Source of the DNA: Candidatus Gastranaerophilales bacterium
GTDB lineage: Bacteria; Cyanobacteriota; Vampirovibrionia; Gastranaerophilales; UBA9971
Assembly: GCA_028278605.1 (NCBI GenBank)
Contig: JANQEB010000140.1
Span: forward strand, 1 to 36,074
DNA: 36,074 nt
Direction of reading: 5' to 3'
The position numbers and the translations under genes were made by a program. Positions 1 to 8,994 of the stretch are shown piece after piece; position 1 is the first letter of the stretch, and each line of letters begins with the position of its first letter. The notes beneath the pieces are model-generated. The model was not told the DNA's origin. It saw nothing but the letters and a program-made list of their open reading frames with translations, and ran no database searches.

Positions 1-596
1 CAAACCCTCGTTTTTACTTCTGCATATATAATGTTCAAACATAAAAAAAATTGCCGTATTTTTTATAAATTATAAACCTACATATTTTCTGTTTTATAAC
101 AAATTTTTTGGTAATGATCAAATAATGACTGGTAGAACTTGTAATTTTCTTCGTCATTGCGAGGGCTTTAGCGAAAATGAGTTGCAAAGCAACTCCTGCT
201 TCGCAAGCCCGTGGCAATCTGTGGTCCCCCGTGTCATAGCTTACTACGATGTTGCTCAGATTCCCACGTCGCTTCGCTCCTCGGAATGACAATACGACGA
301 ATTTTGTCATATTAAGTAGGTAATAAAAAATTTGGCAGTGGTATAAAAATACGTGATTTGTCATTGCGAGCCCGGTACCCGCCATGGGCGGGGCGGGCGA
401 AGAATCTCATTGTTTTAGACCTTGAGGTCCTTCGACACAGCTCGCTCTGCGAGCTGGCTCAGGATGACGTAAAATACAAAACAGATGTAAAACTTTTTGT
501 TTGTTCCTTAATTTATCCCGGGCAGTGAAATAGTAATATTGTCTCCAAAAAGGAATGCTATTGGGAAAATTAACATTAAAAACAGGTTTAATGACT
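1..596. repeat. Gene-free repeat cluster at left edge
   Basis: No credible gene was found here. The stretch is packed with interspersed repeat pieces. At 153-290 an inverted pair (gtcattgcgagg at 153-164, cctcggaatgac at 279-290, one mismatch) brackets a small hairpin-rich unit. At 331-370 lies half of the element found complete at 12247-12380 (tttggcagtggtat, then gtcattgcgag). At 413-510 is the inverted partner of the window's last 99 bases. A 116-residue minus-strand open frame at 35-385 is a translation of these repeats and is not called. Confidence 0.8.
413..510. repeat. Inverted-repeat copy, left (partner at right edge)
   Basis: These 98 bases are the reverse complement of 35976-36074 with only about two differences: one base in a T run and one C/T change. 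The unit carries an internal palindrome around agctcgctctgcgagct (438-454). The outer flanks of the two copies differ, so the shared block ends near 510 on the left and at 35976 on the right. It belongs to the same general repeat class as copies inside the flg and nusG operons. Confidence 0.85.
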
Positions 597-1382
597 TTAC
601 AAACGCAGCCCTAAAGCTAATGTTATGAATTTTCTTACTTTATCCCTGGTTTTGCCGCTTTGAATATTTCTAAGCAAATGCAAAATAAAGCGCATAAACC
701 TGTATCCAAATTTACCATAATATTTTTGCGATATTTTATGCACCTGCCGGGAAGTATTTTTGATATTATCCCGGTTTGTGCTGTATCCGCCCATTGCAAA
801 GTTGCAAATTACTACAGGAACATATTTTGCTCTTATCTTATGCTTGATTAATGCTCTGAGGTTAAGCTCATGGTCTGCACATATTGTGTAATTCCGGTCA
901 TAACTGCCGATTTTATCAAAAACTTCTTTTCTATACAGCACTGCCTGGTGGCAAAGGCAATTTGAAACCAGTGTTATTTTGTCTGTATTCCTGAAGGTCT
1001 TGGTCCAGCCGGCCCCGTTTAGTTCAATTACGTTTATGTCTCCGTAAAAAATTCCTGCTTTTGAGTTACCTATAGCCTTAACAGCCTGCTCAAGCGATTC
1101 GGGATAATAAAAGGAATCACCGGCGTTCATAAAAATCAGGAAATCCCCGCTTGCACGGTTTATAGCTTTGTTCATCCCGTCATAAATCCCGTTATCTTTT
1201 TCCGAGAGGAAAATAGCTATTTTTTCTCTATATTTATCAATAATTCCCGGTGTTGAATCAGTTGACCCACCGTCAATTACTATATATTCAATGTTATTAT
1301 ATGTCTGGGACAAGACAGAATTAATCGTTGTCTCAATTTTATCCTGTGCATTAAAACATACTGTAACAACAGATATTTTCAT
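597..1382 (-). CDS. Family 2 glycosyltransferase
   Basis: Probable cytoplasmic sugar transferase (GT-A fold, GT2) that moves a sugar from a nucleotide donor to a cell-surface glycan. Visible: N-terminal MKISVVTVCFNAQDKI, the nucleotide-binding IDGGSTDST at about 37-45, DNGIYDGMNKA, and FMNAGDSF, where NAGD stands in for the usual DXD metal motif. CHQAVLYR and the later ADHELNLR fit the acceptor side of WcaA-like enzymes. At 261 residues it is the normal length for a soluble single-domain GT2. GGTGAG five bases upstream supports the ATG. It is the last gene of the minus-strand run that starts with the amino-acid transporter and lies 11 bases after the small Rossmann protein. The sugar and acceptor cannot be told from sequence. 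Confidence 0.88.
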   Translation of the reverse strand: MKISVVTVCFNAQDKIETTINSVLSQTYNNIEYIVIDGGSTDSTPGIIDKYREKIAIFLSEKDNGIYDGMNKAINRASGDFLIFMNAGDSFYYPESLEQAVKAIGNSKAGIFYGDINVIELNGAGWTKTFRNTDKITLVSNCLCHQAVLYRKEVFDKIGSYDRNYTICADHELNLRALIKHKIRAKYVPVVICNFAMGGYSTNRDNIKNTSRQVHKISQKYYGKFGYRFMRFILHLLRNIQSGKTRDKVRKFITLALGLRL

Positions 1383-1393
1383 CAGCTCACCGG

Positions 1394-1813
1394 TTAATCA
1401 CCAAAACTAAACAGCTCTTTTAAGGATTCAAAGAAACTTTTTTTAATCAGCGGCTCATATTCAAAGTCTCCAAACTTTGGAATTAAAACGTCTTCAAAAA
1501 AATACTCGGCAACTTCGCTTTCAAGCATACCTATCAGGACTACATCAGGTTTTTCATTCAGGAATGTATATGAATTATACGTTTTCCAGCCTTCATAACC
1601 TTCCTGTTCTTCACCGTCATTGAACCTTATATCTGCAATTCCTATTATATTTAAACCGCTAAGCCCATAATTCTGTTTGATTATGTTAAAAGCCATACTG
1701 GCTCCATAGATCATAATTTTTTTATCTTTATACTTCTGTACAAGCTTATCTATTCTTTTTTGAAAATTTTTATTCCTTAAATAATCTTCTATTTCGCTGT
1801 AGTTTTTGCCCAT
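1394..1813 (-). CDS. Small Rossmann-like protein, function unknown
   Basis: A 139-residue protein I do not recognise by name. After a charged helical N-terminus (1-30) comes KKIMIYGASMAFNII (about 31-45), a strand-turn-helix with GAS that resembles a dinucleotide- or nucleotide-sugar-binding Rossmann start. Then follow NIIGIADIRF and KPDVVLIGMLESEV, the second and fourth strands of such a fold. There is no signal peptide or membrane segment. Similar modules occur in glycan-biosynthesis loci, alone or at the C-terminus of sugar methyltransferases. Its neighbour is a GT2 gene 11 bases downstream, so a role in nucleotide-sugar or glycan modification is plausible. That role is inference only. Confidence 0.7.
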   Translation of the reverse strand: MGKNYSEIEDYLRNKNFQKRIDKLVQKYKDKKIMIYGASMAFNIIKQNYGLSGLNIIGIADIRFNDGEEQEGYEGWKTYNSYTFLNEKPDVVLIGMLESEVAEYFFEDVLIPKFGDFEYEPLIKKSFFESLKELFSFGD

Positions 1814-1851
1814 GCCCCTGCTATTCTCCTAAGTTGCTGTGCTTACGGTCA

Positions 1852-2532
1852 TCAACACAAGACTTCTCTTGATTCAGAAACCATATACGGTTTTGCTTCA
1901 AGTAACCTGCTCAGTCTTGAGAGGCTGAAGCATATTACAAAATACACAAACGCAATAAACACAAGTACTTCAAACTCATGATAAGTTCTCTCATATACAA
2001 TCTCGCCCGCTCTTGTAAGTTCAATAAGCCCGATTGTTGAGGCTAACGAAGTATCCTTTATCAACGCAATAAACTGGCTGACCAGCGCAGGGACCATTCT
2101 CTGTACCGCAAGCGGTAATATAATTAGCTTTAAACGCTGGTTAGTAGTGAAACCCAAACTAACAGCAGCATCTACAACCTCTTTTTCTATAGAACCAAGG
2201 CCGCCCCTTATGATTTCAGCTATATATGCTGAAGTAAACACTATCAAAGCGCTGCACGACGAAACAAAAAAGGAAGACTGGGTCCCCAGGATAAGCGGCA
2301 GTAAACCAAAGTGGAAAAAGCATATAAATATTACTAAAGGAGTGCTTCTTACGATTTCAATATAAACCACGGCAACAAAGCTGAATAAAGGCAGTTTTAA
2401 ATACCTGATAATTCCCAGGAACGTACCAAGAACCAGGCTTCCTGCTATAGATAAAAAAGCCAGCTGAAAAGTTATTGCAAGGCCCTTCATCAGGAACCCA
2501 AAGTTATTTGGTATTACTTCCCAGTCAATCAT
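1852..2532 (-). CDS. Polar amino-acid ABC transporter permease (HisM/GlnP type)
   Basis: Integral inner-membrane subunit of a polar amino-acid importer, 226 residues, with about five hydrophobic helices. Family marks are EIVRSTPLVIFICFFH near the first third and the cytoplasmic coupling (EAA-like) loop VDAAVSLGFTTNQRLKLIILP, which docks on the ATPase. SQFIALIKDTSLASTIGL is the signature C-terminal block of the His/Glu/Gln/Arg permease family. Its start overlaps the preceding permease stop by four bases (ATGA at 2529-2532), so the two are probably translated together and form a heterodimer. Substrate is not predictable beyond a polar amino acid. Confidence 0.93.
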   Translation of the reverse strand: MIDWEVIPNNFGFLMKGLAITFQLAFLSIAGSLVLGTFLGIIRYLKLPLFSFVAVVYIEIVRSTPLVIFICFFHFGLLPLILGTQSSFFVSSCSALIVFTSAYIAEIIRGGLGSIEKEVVDAAVSLGFTTNQRLKLIILPLAVQRMVPALVSQFIALIKDTSLASTIGLIELTRAGEIVYERTYHEFEVLVFIAFVYFVICFSLSRLSRLLEAKPYMVSESREVLC

Positions 2533-3203
2533 ATCATTGCTTCCCTTCCATGAACCTTTGTAAACCTCTCTATCAAATTAGAAATAAGGGCTATAAATCC
2601 TGTTATTAGCATATAAATAAACGCACCGAGGATAAAAAACTCAAAAAAGCTGAAATCGTCTACGGCTCTTTTGTATATGACATAGAATAAGTCAGATACC
2701 GAAATAAAACTCACAATGGATGAGTTCTTAATAAGGTTTATAAACTGGCTTCCCAGGGGCGGAATTACGATTCTTATTGCCTGCGGGAATATAACAAGGC
2801 CAAAAGCCTGAATTCTCCCAAATCCCAATCCTCTTGCTGCCTGGTATTGCTCTGAAGTAATAGAATTAACTCCTGAGCGCAGAACTTCCGATATATAAGC
2901 CCCCGTATAAATACTCAGGGCGATTATTCCGCAGGTAACAGGACTCAGGTGTACCCCAAAGCCGGGAAGGGCTTTATAAACAAAATAAAGAAGTATAAGA
3001 AGAGGAATGTTTCTTATGATTTCTACATAAACTGTACCTGCAGCCCTGAGAAACCATGTTCCCATTGTCCTAATAAACACAATAACCAGCCCAATCGCAA
3101 AAGCAAACAGCGAGCTGGTTAAAGAAATAAAAAGAGTGGTCTTTATTCCTTTAATCAGCTGTGGAAGGACATTTATAATAACATTAAAATCAACTTCATA
3201 CAT
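2529..3203 (-). CDS. Polar amino-acid ABC transporter permease (HisQ/GlnP type)
   Basis: Second membrane subunit of the same importer, 224 residues. It shows the same architecture as the downstream permease: EIIRNIPLLILLYFVY, the coupling loop AARGLGFGRIQAFGLVIFPQ, and SQFINLIKNSSIVSFISV. The pair probably arose by duplication and forms the heterodimeric pore. It follows the binding-protein gene by 12 bases and overlaps the next permease by four. A typical substrate set for this family is glutamine, glutamate, arginine, histidine or cystine. No residue seen here narrows that list. Confidence 0.93.
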   Translation of the reverse strand: MYEVDFNVIINVLPQLIKGIKTTLFISLTSSLFAFAIGLVIVFIRTMGTWFLRAAGTVYVEIIRNIPLLILLYFVYKALPGFGVHLSPVTCGIIALSIYTGAYISEVLRSGVNSITSEQYQAARGLGFGRIQAFGLVIFPQAIRIVIPPLGSQFINLIKNSSIVSFISVSDLFYVIYKRAVDDFSFFEFFILGAFIYMLITGFIALISNLIERFTKVHGREAMI

Positions 3204-3215
3204 TTTTATTCCTGA

Positions 3216-4019
3216 TTATTTTTTATTTAAATCACTTGTCCATTTTTCTTCAAGCCCGGTTATAGTCCCATCTTCCATCATTTCTTGCAGTGTAAAGTTA
3301 ATGGTTTCAATAAGAGAGCTTACTTCTTTGCCTTTTTTAAAACCAAGCCCGTAGGATTCTCTTGTAAGCCTTTCATCCAGCATTTTAAACCCTTTATTTT
3401 CAGATATAAAACCGTAAATGATAGTATCATCCGTTGTTAAAGCATCTCCCCTGCCGTTTTTTAAAGCGGAAAAAGCGTCTGTATATGTTCTAAAACCCAG
3501 TACCATTGCTGCCGGAAAAAGTTCTCTTATATTTTTTTCACTGGTTGAACCCAGGACAACTATTATTTTTTTGCCGGAAAGATCGCCAATTGACTGTATA
3601 TTGCTATTTTCAGGAACCATTACTGCCTGTCCCGCAATATAATATGGTATACTGAAATCTATTATTCTTTCACGCTTATTGGTAATTGTCATTGTTGCCG
3701 CCGCAAAATCCACTGTTCCTGATGTTATAGAAAAAATTCTATTAGAAGAAGTTACCTGCTGGAATTCTATAGCGTTTTCATCTCCCAGAATTCTTTTTGC
3801 CAGTTCTTTACAAAGGTCTACATCAAACCCTTTAACTTCTTCTTTTTCATTGATAAATCCAAAAGGCTTGGTGTCATATCTTACGCCGACAATCATCTTC
3901 CCTCTTGATTGAATAGTTTGAAGAAGTTCTGTTTCCTGTTTTTTTGTACACCCGTTAGCCAGGATGGGTATGAACAGTAAACCTGTAAAAATAATTAAGA
4001 ATTTTTTCAGGTTATTCAA
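3216..4019 (-). CDS. Amino-acid ABC transporter substrate-binding lipoprotein
   Basis: Extracytoplasmic solute-binding protein of family 3, 267 residues. The N-terminus is a lipoprotein signal: hydrophobic 7-20, then lipobox LANGC with the lipidated cysteine at 24 (Asn at -2 is slightly unusual). The mature part opens with [20 protein letters not shown], then [16 protein letters not shown], the family signature. [20 protein letters not shown] and SYGLGFKKG follow as expected. Length is normal. It sits between the ATPase gene, which it overlaps by eight bases (4012-4019), and the first permease. It should deliver a polar amino acid to the membrane complex. Confidence 0.94.
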   Translation of the reverse strand: MNNLKKFLIIFTGLLFIPILANGCTKKQETELLQTIQSRGKMIVGVRYDTKPFGFINEKEEVKGFDVDLCKELAKRILGDENAIEFQQVTSSNRIFSITSGTVDFAAATMTITNKRERIIDFSIPYYIAGQAVMVPENSNIQSIGDLSGKKIIVVLGSTSEKNIRELFPAAMVLGFRTYTDAFSALKNGRGDALTTDDTIIYGFISENKGFKMLDERLTRESYGLGFKKGKEVSSLIETINFTLQEMMEDGTITGLEEKWTSDLNKK

Positions 4020-4785
4020 TTATTCCACCTCTCTTGTTAGCGCTTGCAAACTGTTTTTGAGCATTAAGAATACTCTGGACAAATTCTTCTGTAGCCGGTT
4101 TTTCAGGATTGTCAAAAATTTGGGAAGGTGTTCCTTCCTCAACAATCCGGCCTCTGGAAATAAATATGATTTTATCTGCCACTTCTCTTGCAAAACCCAT
4201 TTCATGGGTTACTACAGCCATTGTCATGCCGTCTTTAGCCAGGTCTTTAATTGTATCGAGGACTTCCTGTTTCATTTGAGGGTCAAGTGCGCTTGTCGGT
4301 TCATCAAAGAGCATTACTTTCGGCTGCATTGCAAGGCTTCTTGCTATGGCAACCCTTTGTGCCTGGCCGCCTGAGAGCTGGGCCGGGTATTTATCGATTT
4401 TATCCAGCAGCCCTACTTTTTCCAGAAGGTACATTGTCTGGACTTCCGCGTCGTTTTTTGACATTTTTTTAACTTCAATAGGAGCAAGGTTTATGTTTTG
4501 CCTGATTGTTAAATGCGGGAATAAGTTAAATTGCTGAAATACAATTCCGACTTCTGACCTGAGTTTATTTAAATTTGTCTCTTTGGAAGTTACTTCAACT
4601 TCATCAATAAATATTTTTCCGTCGGTAACAGGCACAAGTCCGTTGATGCACTTTAAAAAGGTGCTTTTACCGCAACCGGAAGGGCCAATTAGTGCTATAA
4701 TGCTGCCTTTATCTATAGTTGCGCTTATATCTTTAAGCACGCATAAATTTTTATAGTATTTGCTTACGTTTTTCAGTTTTATCAT
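4012..4785 (-). CDS. Polar amino-acid ABC transporter ATP-binding protein (GlnQ-like)
   Basis: Cytoplasmic ATPase that powers the importer, 257 residues. All ABC motifs are intact: Walker [10 protein letters not shown] (34-42), Q-loop Q84 in [10 protein letters not shown], signature LSGGQAQR (137-144), Walker [14 protein letters not shown] (157-169) and switch histidine H194 in [21 protein letters not shown] near the C-terminus is typical of the GlnQ/HisP/ArtP group. It is the first gene of the minus-strand operon. The ATG is preceded by GGAAAG. Order ATPase, binding protein, permease, permease gives a complete importer. Confidence 0.95.
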   Translation of the reverse strand: MIKLKNVSKYYKNLCVLKDISATIDKGSIIALIGPSGCGKSTFLKCINGLVPVTDGKIFIDEVEVTSKETNLNKLRSEVGIVFQQFNLFPHLTIRQNINLAPIEVKKMSKNDAEVQTMYLLEKVGLLDKIDKYPAQLSGGQAQRVAIARSLAMQPKVMLFDEPTSALDPQMKQEVLDTIKDLAKDGMTMAVVTHEMGFAREVADKIIFISRGRIVEEGTPSQIFDNPEKPATEEFVQSILNAQKQFASANKRGGIIE

Positions 4786-5307
4786 TTTCTTTCCAGCATG
4801 TACTTTATATTTTTCAATAAGAGTATGAACAACTTATTATTTTACAGATATTCAAAGTTTTCGTCTATCAGTTCTTTAATATATTTTCAAATTTAAAATT
4901 AATATATTGTGTTTTAACCGGGTAAATTCAACTCGTAGTGGCCGAATCATTATATAAGGAAGTAATAAAAAATTCTTACATAAAATTTTTCAAAAACCGG
5001 TAGTGTCCCGATATCGTGTTATACCTCCCGAAGTGTCATTACGAGAAAGCCTGCCCCGTGCTTGACACGGGATGGTAATCTGTCTAAATGGGGTGAGAAA
5101 GCACATAATGTTATTTGGCCAGATTGCCACGGGCTCTTAAATTGTCATTGAGCCCTCGCAAGAATGACAGATGTTTGTTGATTATAAAAATATTTTCCGG
5201 ATAGGCTCTAAGCTATAATTTTTTTTTAGCTAACCCGAAGAAATTTTGAAATATTAACCGGGTTTCAATTAAAATATATATAAATAATACTTAGCTGGAG
5301 AAAAAGT
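4786..5307. repeat. Intergenic region with degenerate inverted repeats
   Basis: This 522-base gap separates the divergent importer and racemase units. A copy of the gtcattgcgag-type repeat occupies about 4997-5170: aaccggtagtg and gtcattacgag on the left, ctcgcaagaatgac on the right in inverted orientation. At 5196-5236 is ccggataggctct followed by agctataatttttttttagctaacccg. That second part nearly matches 15669-15691 upstream of the aminopeptidase gene and contains a TATAAT. No gene is visible. Confidence 0.65.
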
Positions 5308-5991
5308 ATGAAAACAATAGGCCTTATCGGGGGCATGAGTTTTGCGTCTACCGTAGAGTATTACAGGATGATAAACTGCGAAGTCCAAAAAAGACTTGGG
5401 GGAAATAACTCAGCTAAAATTATACTTTATAGTATGAATTTCCAGGAAATAAAAGAGCTTCAATTCAAGAGCGAATGGGAAAAGTTAGGAGAAATCCTAT
5501 CCGGCGCTGCTATACAACTGGAAAAAGGCGGCGCTGATTTTTTGTTAATTTGCACAAATTTAATGCATAAAGTTGCGCCGCAGGTAGAAAAAAAAGTTTC
5601 TATACCTCTTCTTCACATTGTTGATGCAACCGCGCAGAAAATAAAGTCTCAAAATATAGACAAAGTAGGACTTTTAGGGACTGTATTTACTATGGAAGAG
5701 GAATTTTATACACAAAGACTAAAAAAACACGGTATAGAAGTTGTGATTCCTGAACAACAGGAACGCCAAGAGGTCAGCCGGATTATTTATGACGAGCTGT
5801 GCAGGGGAATTTTCCTTGATGAGGCCAGGAAAAAATACCGCCAGGCCATAAGGCAAATGAAAGAAAACGGCGCCCAGGGAGTTGTGCTGGGCTGTACAGA
5901 AATACCTTTATTGTTGGAAAAAACAGAGATTCCCGCTTTTAACACTACCCAGATTCACGCAATGGCAGCTGTTGAAATGTCTTTTAATTAA
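5308..5991 (+). CDS. Aspartate/glutamate racemase family protein (RacD/YgeA-like)
   Basis: PLP-independent amino-acid racemase of 227 residues, which interconverts L- and D-forms (usually aspartate) by a two-cysteine mechanism. It starts MKTIGLIGGMSFAST, the family N-terminus. The two catalytic cysteines are present: C82 in LLICTNLMHK and C196 in VVLGCTEIPLL. VGLLGTVFTMEEEFY (120-134) and FNTTQIHAMAAVE near the end are also typical. C82 sits in CTN rather than the common CNT context, so substrate could differ. A GGAG ribosome site lies upstream of the ATG. The formyltransferase gene follows nine bases later. D-aspartate could serve peptidoglycan cross-bridges, but no ligase is nearby. Confidence 0.88.
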   Translation: MKTIGLIGGMSFASTVEYYRMINCEVQKRLGGNNSAKIILYSMNFQEIKELQFKSEWEKLGEILSGAAIQLEKGGADFLLICTNLMHKVAPQVEKKVSIPLLHIVDATAQKIKSQNIDKVGLLGTVFTMEEEFYTQRLKKHGIEVVIPEQQERQEVSRIIYDELCRGIFLDEARKKYRQAIRQMKENGAQGVVLGCTEIPLLLEKTEIPAFNTTQIHAMAAVEMSFN

Positions 5992-6000
5992 AGGTTTAAA

Positions 6001-6930
6001 ATGCTTAGAGTAGTAGTTTTAGGATATGGTGAACTTGCCCAGTCTGTTGTTTTGGGGATTTTGCAGACAAAACATAAACTCGCAGGCATTATGAGGTGGC
6101 GTCATTCAAAAACTAACAGGCTGGCATCATTCTTGCAGGATACTTTTGCCCCTGACCACTTACTTTCAATAATCAGGTCTCAGGACTTAAAGGAAATTAA
6201 AGCAGTAAGGGCAAATACCGGTAAGTTTACAGACCAAATGAAAAAGCTCAGGCCCGATGTGATAATTGTTGCTTCCTGGGGTGAAATCCTGAAAAGCGAA
6301 GCTATAGACCTGCCTAAAGTGGCCTGTATCAACTGTCATCCCTCTTTACTCCCAAAACACAGGGGCAGCAATCCGTATGCTTCCGCTATAAGACAGGGTG
6401 AAACCAAAACAGGGGTTACTTTTCATCTTATGAATGAAAAAATAGATGCCGGAGATATTCTATTGCAGTCAGAAGTTGAAATTTCCGAAATTGATACAGG
6501 AGAAACCCTTAAAAGAAAGTGTGCTTTTACGGCAAAGGAAGCTGTAAAAATCCTTCTTGACAGGCTTGAAAGAGCAGAGGCGGTTCCTGTAGCCCAGGAC
6601 GAATCTAAAGCCAGTTATTTTCCCGCTATATCAGCTGATGATGCCTATATTAACTGGGAAAACCCGGCTGAGTCCATACATAATCAGGTCAGGGGGCTGC
6701 ATCCGTGGGTTCAGTGCTATACCCGGTATAAAAACGGCTTTTTATTCGCAAAATCATCTGAAGTCGTAAAGCTTGATAAACCAGCAGGCAAGCACGGGGT
6801 TTTAATAGAAAAGAGTGAAAATGAGCTTGTTATATCAACTGCCAGCCCTGATAAAGCTATCAGGCTTAAAGGTGTTGAACCTTACAGCTTTTTTTATGAA
6901 CTCAGGCGCTGGCTTGGGCTAACAAGGTAA
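6001..6930 (+). CDS. Fmt-family formyltransferase (methionyl-tRNA formyltransferase-like)
   Basis: Two-domain formyltransferase of 309 residues, the size and layout of methionyl-tRNA formyltransferase, which uses 10-formyl-tetrahydrofolate to formylate initiator Met-tRNA. Catalytic residues are visible: N111 and H113 in INCHPSLLPKHRG, and D149 in NEKIDAGDILLQ. After about 205 comes YFPAISADDAYINWENPAE and IHNQVRGLHPW, the Fmt C-terminal tRNA-contacting domain. The usual N-terminal GTPxFA motif is replaced by LGYGELAQ, so it may be a divergent Fmt or a relative acting on another amine. It is probably co-transcribed with the racemase and ends one base before the convergent phosphatase gene. Confidence 0.82.
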   Translation: MLRVVVLGYGELAQSVVLGILQTKHKLAGIMRWRHSKTNRLASFLQDTFAPDHLLSIIRSQDLKEIKAVRANTGKFTDQMKKLRPDVIIVASWGEILKSEAIDLPKVACINCHPSLLPKHRGSNPYASAIRQGETKTGVTFHLMNEKIDAGDILLQSEVEISEIDTGETLKRKCAFTAKEAVKILLDRLERAEAVPVAQDESKASYFPAISADDAYINWENPAESIHNQVRGLHPWVQCYTRYKNGFLFAKSSEVVKLDKPAGKHGVLIEKSENELVISTASPDKAIRLKGVEPYSFFYELRRWLGLTR

Positions 6931-6931
6931 G

Positions 6932-7723
6932 TTATCCCGCGGTTTTTTCAGGCAAAGACCGGATTAGCAGTATTCGCTCAAGTATTAAAATTACCAGCAA
7001 TGAATAAAGCCCGGCAAGTATAACATCGCTTAAAAAGTGCGCACCGGTTGCTACCCGCATAATTGCAACTGACGCCGCAAAAAGCGTTATCACCCAAAAC
7101 CAAATTTTCCTGTGTTTTCCGGCAAGTAAAGCCAGGGATAAAAAGCAAACGGCAAGTGAAGTTTCCCCGGATACAAATGAGCAATTCCCCCGGCACTGGT
7201 CTGAAATTACACCTGCAGCGGTAAATTGCTTTGTACCGTGGAATTCCATGATATCTCTTGGTCTTGCCCTGCCCCAGTGGCTTTTCAGTATAAAACCCGT
7301 CATAAAACCTGCTGCAATAGCAAAAGAAAGAATAATGAAAAAAAATCTTCTCCTGGTTAAAGTCCAGACGGGTTTTTTGTGAAATTCCCCGACTATATAA
7401 GCTAAACTAATTATAATAAGAGAAAAACCCATCATAAGCACAAGGATTTTATGGTAAAAATAGTTAACAGGCGAACCTGCCATTAAAAACTTCCCGTCTC
7501 CCATGTAGAACAATTTTGTAAATTCTATATCTACATTTGGAAAGAAGTAAAAAAACGCTGTTAACACAACGCAAAGAATACCTGTGATTATGATTGCTGG
7601 TTTGTTAGACAGAAAATCCGTTTTGCCGGGAAGATTTTTTCGGTTTTTCTCTATATCACCCGGCCCATCCAGGAAATTTTTTGCTTTTTCATTAAAAATT
7701 ATATTTTTCATCAAAAACCTCAT
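6932..7723 (-). CDS. PAP2-family membrane phosphatase
   Basis: Membrane phosphatase of the PAP2 superfamily, 263 residues, with about six hydrophobic helices after a polar N-terminus. The three motifs are seen: K147-x6-R154-P155 in KSHWGRARP; SGE at 185-187 in SFVSGETS, where most relatives have SGH; and R223-x5-H229-x3-D233 in RVATGAHFLSD. The active site should face the periplasm and act on a lipid phosphate such as undecaprenyl pyrophosphate, phosphatidylglycerophosphate or lipid A. The SGE form resembles some lipid-phosphate phosphatases, but substrate is open. An alternative start at codon 5 (7711) is possible, because ATGAGG lies just before it. Confidence 0.88.
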   Translation of the reverse strand: MRFLMKNIIFNEKAKNFLDGPGDIEKNRKNLPGKTDFLSNKPAIIITGILCVVLTAFFYFFPNVDIEFTKLFYMGDGKFLMAGSPVNYFYHKILVLMMGFSLIIISLAYIVGEFHKKPVWTLTRRRFFFIILSFAIAAGFMTGFILKSHWGRARPRDIMEFHGTKQFTAAGVISDQCRGNCSFVSGETSLAVCFLSLALLAGKHRKIWFWVITLFAASVAIMRVATGAHFLSDVILAGLYSLLVILILERILLIRSLPEKTAG

Positions 7724-7914
7724 AATACCTTCTTATCCGGTAAAATAAAATTTTATAGACCTGATATTAGCATAAAAATATCAGGAAAGATGTTAAAGTA
7801 TAATACAAAAACTCAAGGTAACTACTCAGAGTGATCAATTAATGACTGATAAGAATTTTTCCTTGTCGCTTATTGCTTATTACCGGATAGGCTCTTAATA
7901 CTGTTCAATAATCT
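7724..7914. repeat. Repeat fragments between genes
   Basis: Short gap with pieces of two repeats. ggtaactactcag at about 7818 matches the end of the element at 30827. tgatcaattaatgactg at about 7832 matches about 116-133. ccggataggctct at about 7884 recurs at about 5196. No gene is visible. Confidence 0.5.
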
Positions 7915-8994
7915 TTATTTTTTAGCAAGCATGTAATCGTAAATCTGTGTTCTCTGGAGCCTGTTTGTTCCTCCTTTAACACGGGCATCTATGCTTCTTT
8001 GCACAAGCGGCGCAAAATCTGAATTTGCCAGGAAACCAACATTTCCAAATATGTTTAATACTTCCATTGTTACGTTGCTTGCGGCTTCACTTGCTTTAAC
8101 TTTTGCCATTGAAGCGATTTTTACATTTGGTTTGGTTTTATCCATACAATCTGCGCTATAGTATGTCAGCATTCTTGCGGATTCCGCCTCGCTAAACAGA
8201 TCCGCAAGCGTAAACTGTAAATTCTGGCTTGTGGAAATGCTTTCTCCTGTAGCAGACTTGGTTTCTTTTACTATTTCAATTCCCTTTACTAACGCGCTAT
8301 GGGCAATACCAATTGAAACAGCAGCAACTAAAGTCCTTGCAACTGCCATTGTGCTTTCTAAATTATCGGATATAACAGCTATACATTGATCTTCTTTAAA
8401 TGAATGATTAATTTGTATCTGGTTATAAGGGATTTTAACTGAAGAAATTGTTTTTGCGCTTTCTTCAATCCTAACTTCATTCTCGTGGACTAAGAATAAA
8501 CGGATCTTATTTTCTTCGTCTTTAGCATAAATTATGAATTTATCAGAATAAAGCTGCTCGTTACTTACCAGCTTGGTTCCTTGCACACTCCAGCCCTCAG
8601 CAGTTTTTGAGGCTTTTGTCCGGATATCGCAAAGTCCTGTATAGCCAGGCTCCATGCACAGCAGGCTAACTGTTTCACCTTTTTCAAGGAGGTTTTCAGC
8701 TTTAATACTTGTGTAAGCTTTTAGTATTTCCCTGAAAACAATTTGGTCAGCAAGAATATATGCGGATAAAGAATCATTTTTTGAAATTTCTTCCAGGGAA
8801 ACTGTCATGCCAAGGTAATCATCATAAATTTCATTTTCTGAGGGTAGTGAACCTAGGGACATAGAAAGATAGCTTGTAATTACCTGCTTGGGGTTTCTAT
8901 CGTCCTGAAGATTTTTTTCAATTCTTGAAATCAACTCTTTTGTTTTTTGGATACACTCAAGGTGCTTGTTGCCCAGTTCAAATTGTCCACTCAT
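7915..8994 (-). CDS. Divergent acyl-CoA dehydrogenase homologue, probably not a dehydrogenase
   Basis: Acyl-CoA dehydrogenase fold, 359 residues. MEPGYTGLCDIRTKASK (114-130) and WSVQGTKLVSN correspond to the substrate/flavin region normally reading TEPGAGSD and WxINGxK. The C-terminal helices EVLNIFGNVGFL and RVKGGTNRLQR (338-348) correspond to the YGGxGY and IYEGTxxIQR blocks. The catalytic glutamate before GT is glycine here (G341). The alternative site used by isovaleryl-/long-chain enzymes, before R220, is alanine. The RxxFG that contacts FAD is TKSATG. The N-terminal helical domain is also short. The protein stands alone, preceded by a 527-base gap. A structural, regulatory or non-canonical role is inferred. 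Confidence 0.78.
   Translation of the reverse strand: MSGQFELGNKHLECIQKTKELISRIEKNLQDDRNPKQVITSYLSMSLGSLPSENEIYDDYLGMTVSLEEISKNDSLSAYILADQIVFREILKAYTSIKAENLLEKGETVSLLCMEPGYTGLCDIRTKASKTAEGWSVQGTKLVSNEQLYSDKFIIYAKDEENKIRLFLVHENEVRIEESAKTISSVKIPYNQIQINHSFKEDQCIAVISDNLESTMAVARTLVAAVSIGIAHSALVKGIEIVKETKSATGESISTSQNLQFTLADLFSEAESARMLTYYSADCMDKTKPNVKIASMAKVKASEAASNVTMEVLNIFGNVGFLANSDFAPLVQRSIDARVKGGTNRLQRTQIYDYMLAKK

Noticed and set aside
35-385. 116-residue minus-strand open frame
   Set aside because: Lies in interspersed repeats; the translation is the usual six-frame product of the gtcattgcgag repeat, with no ribosome site or family match.
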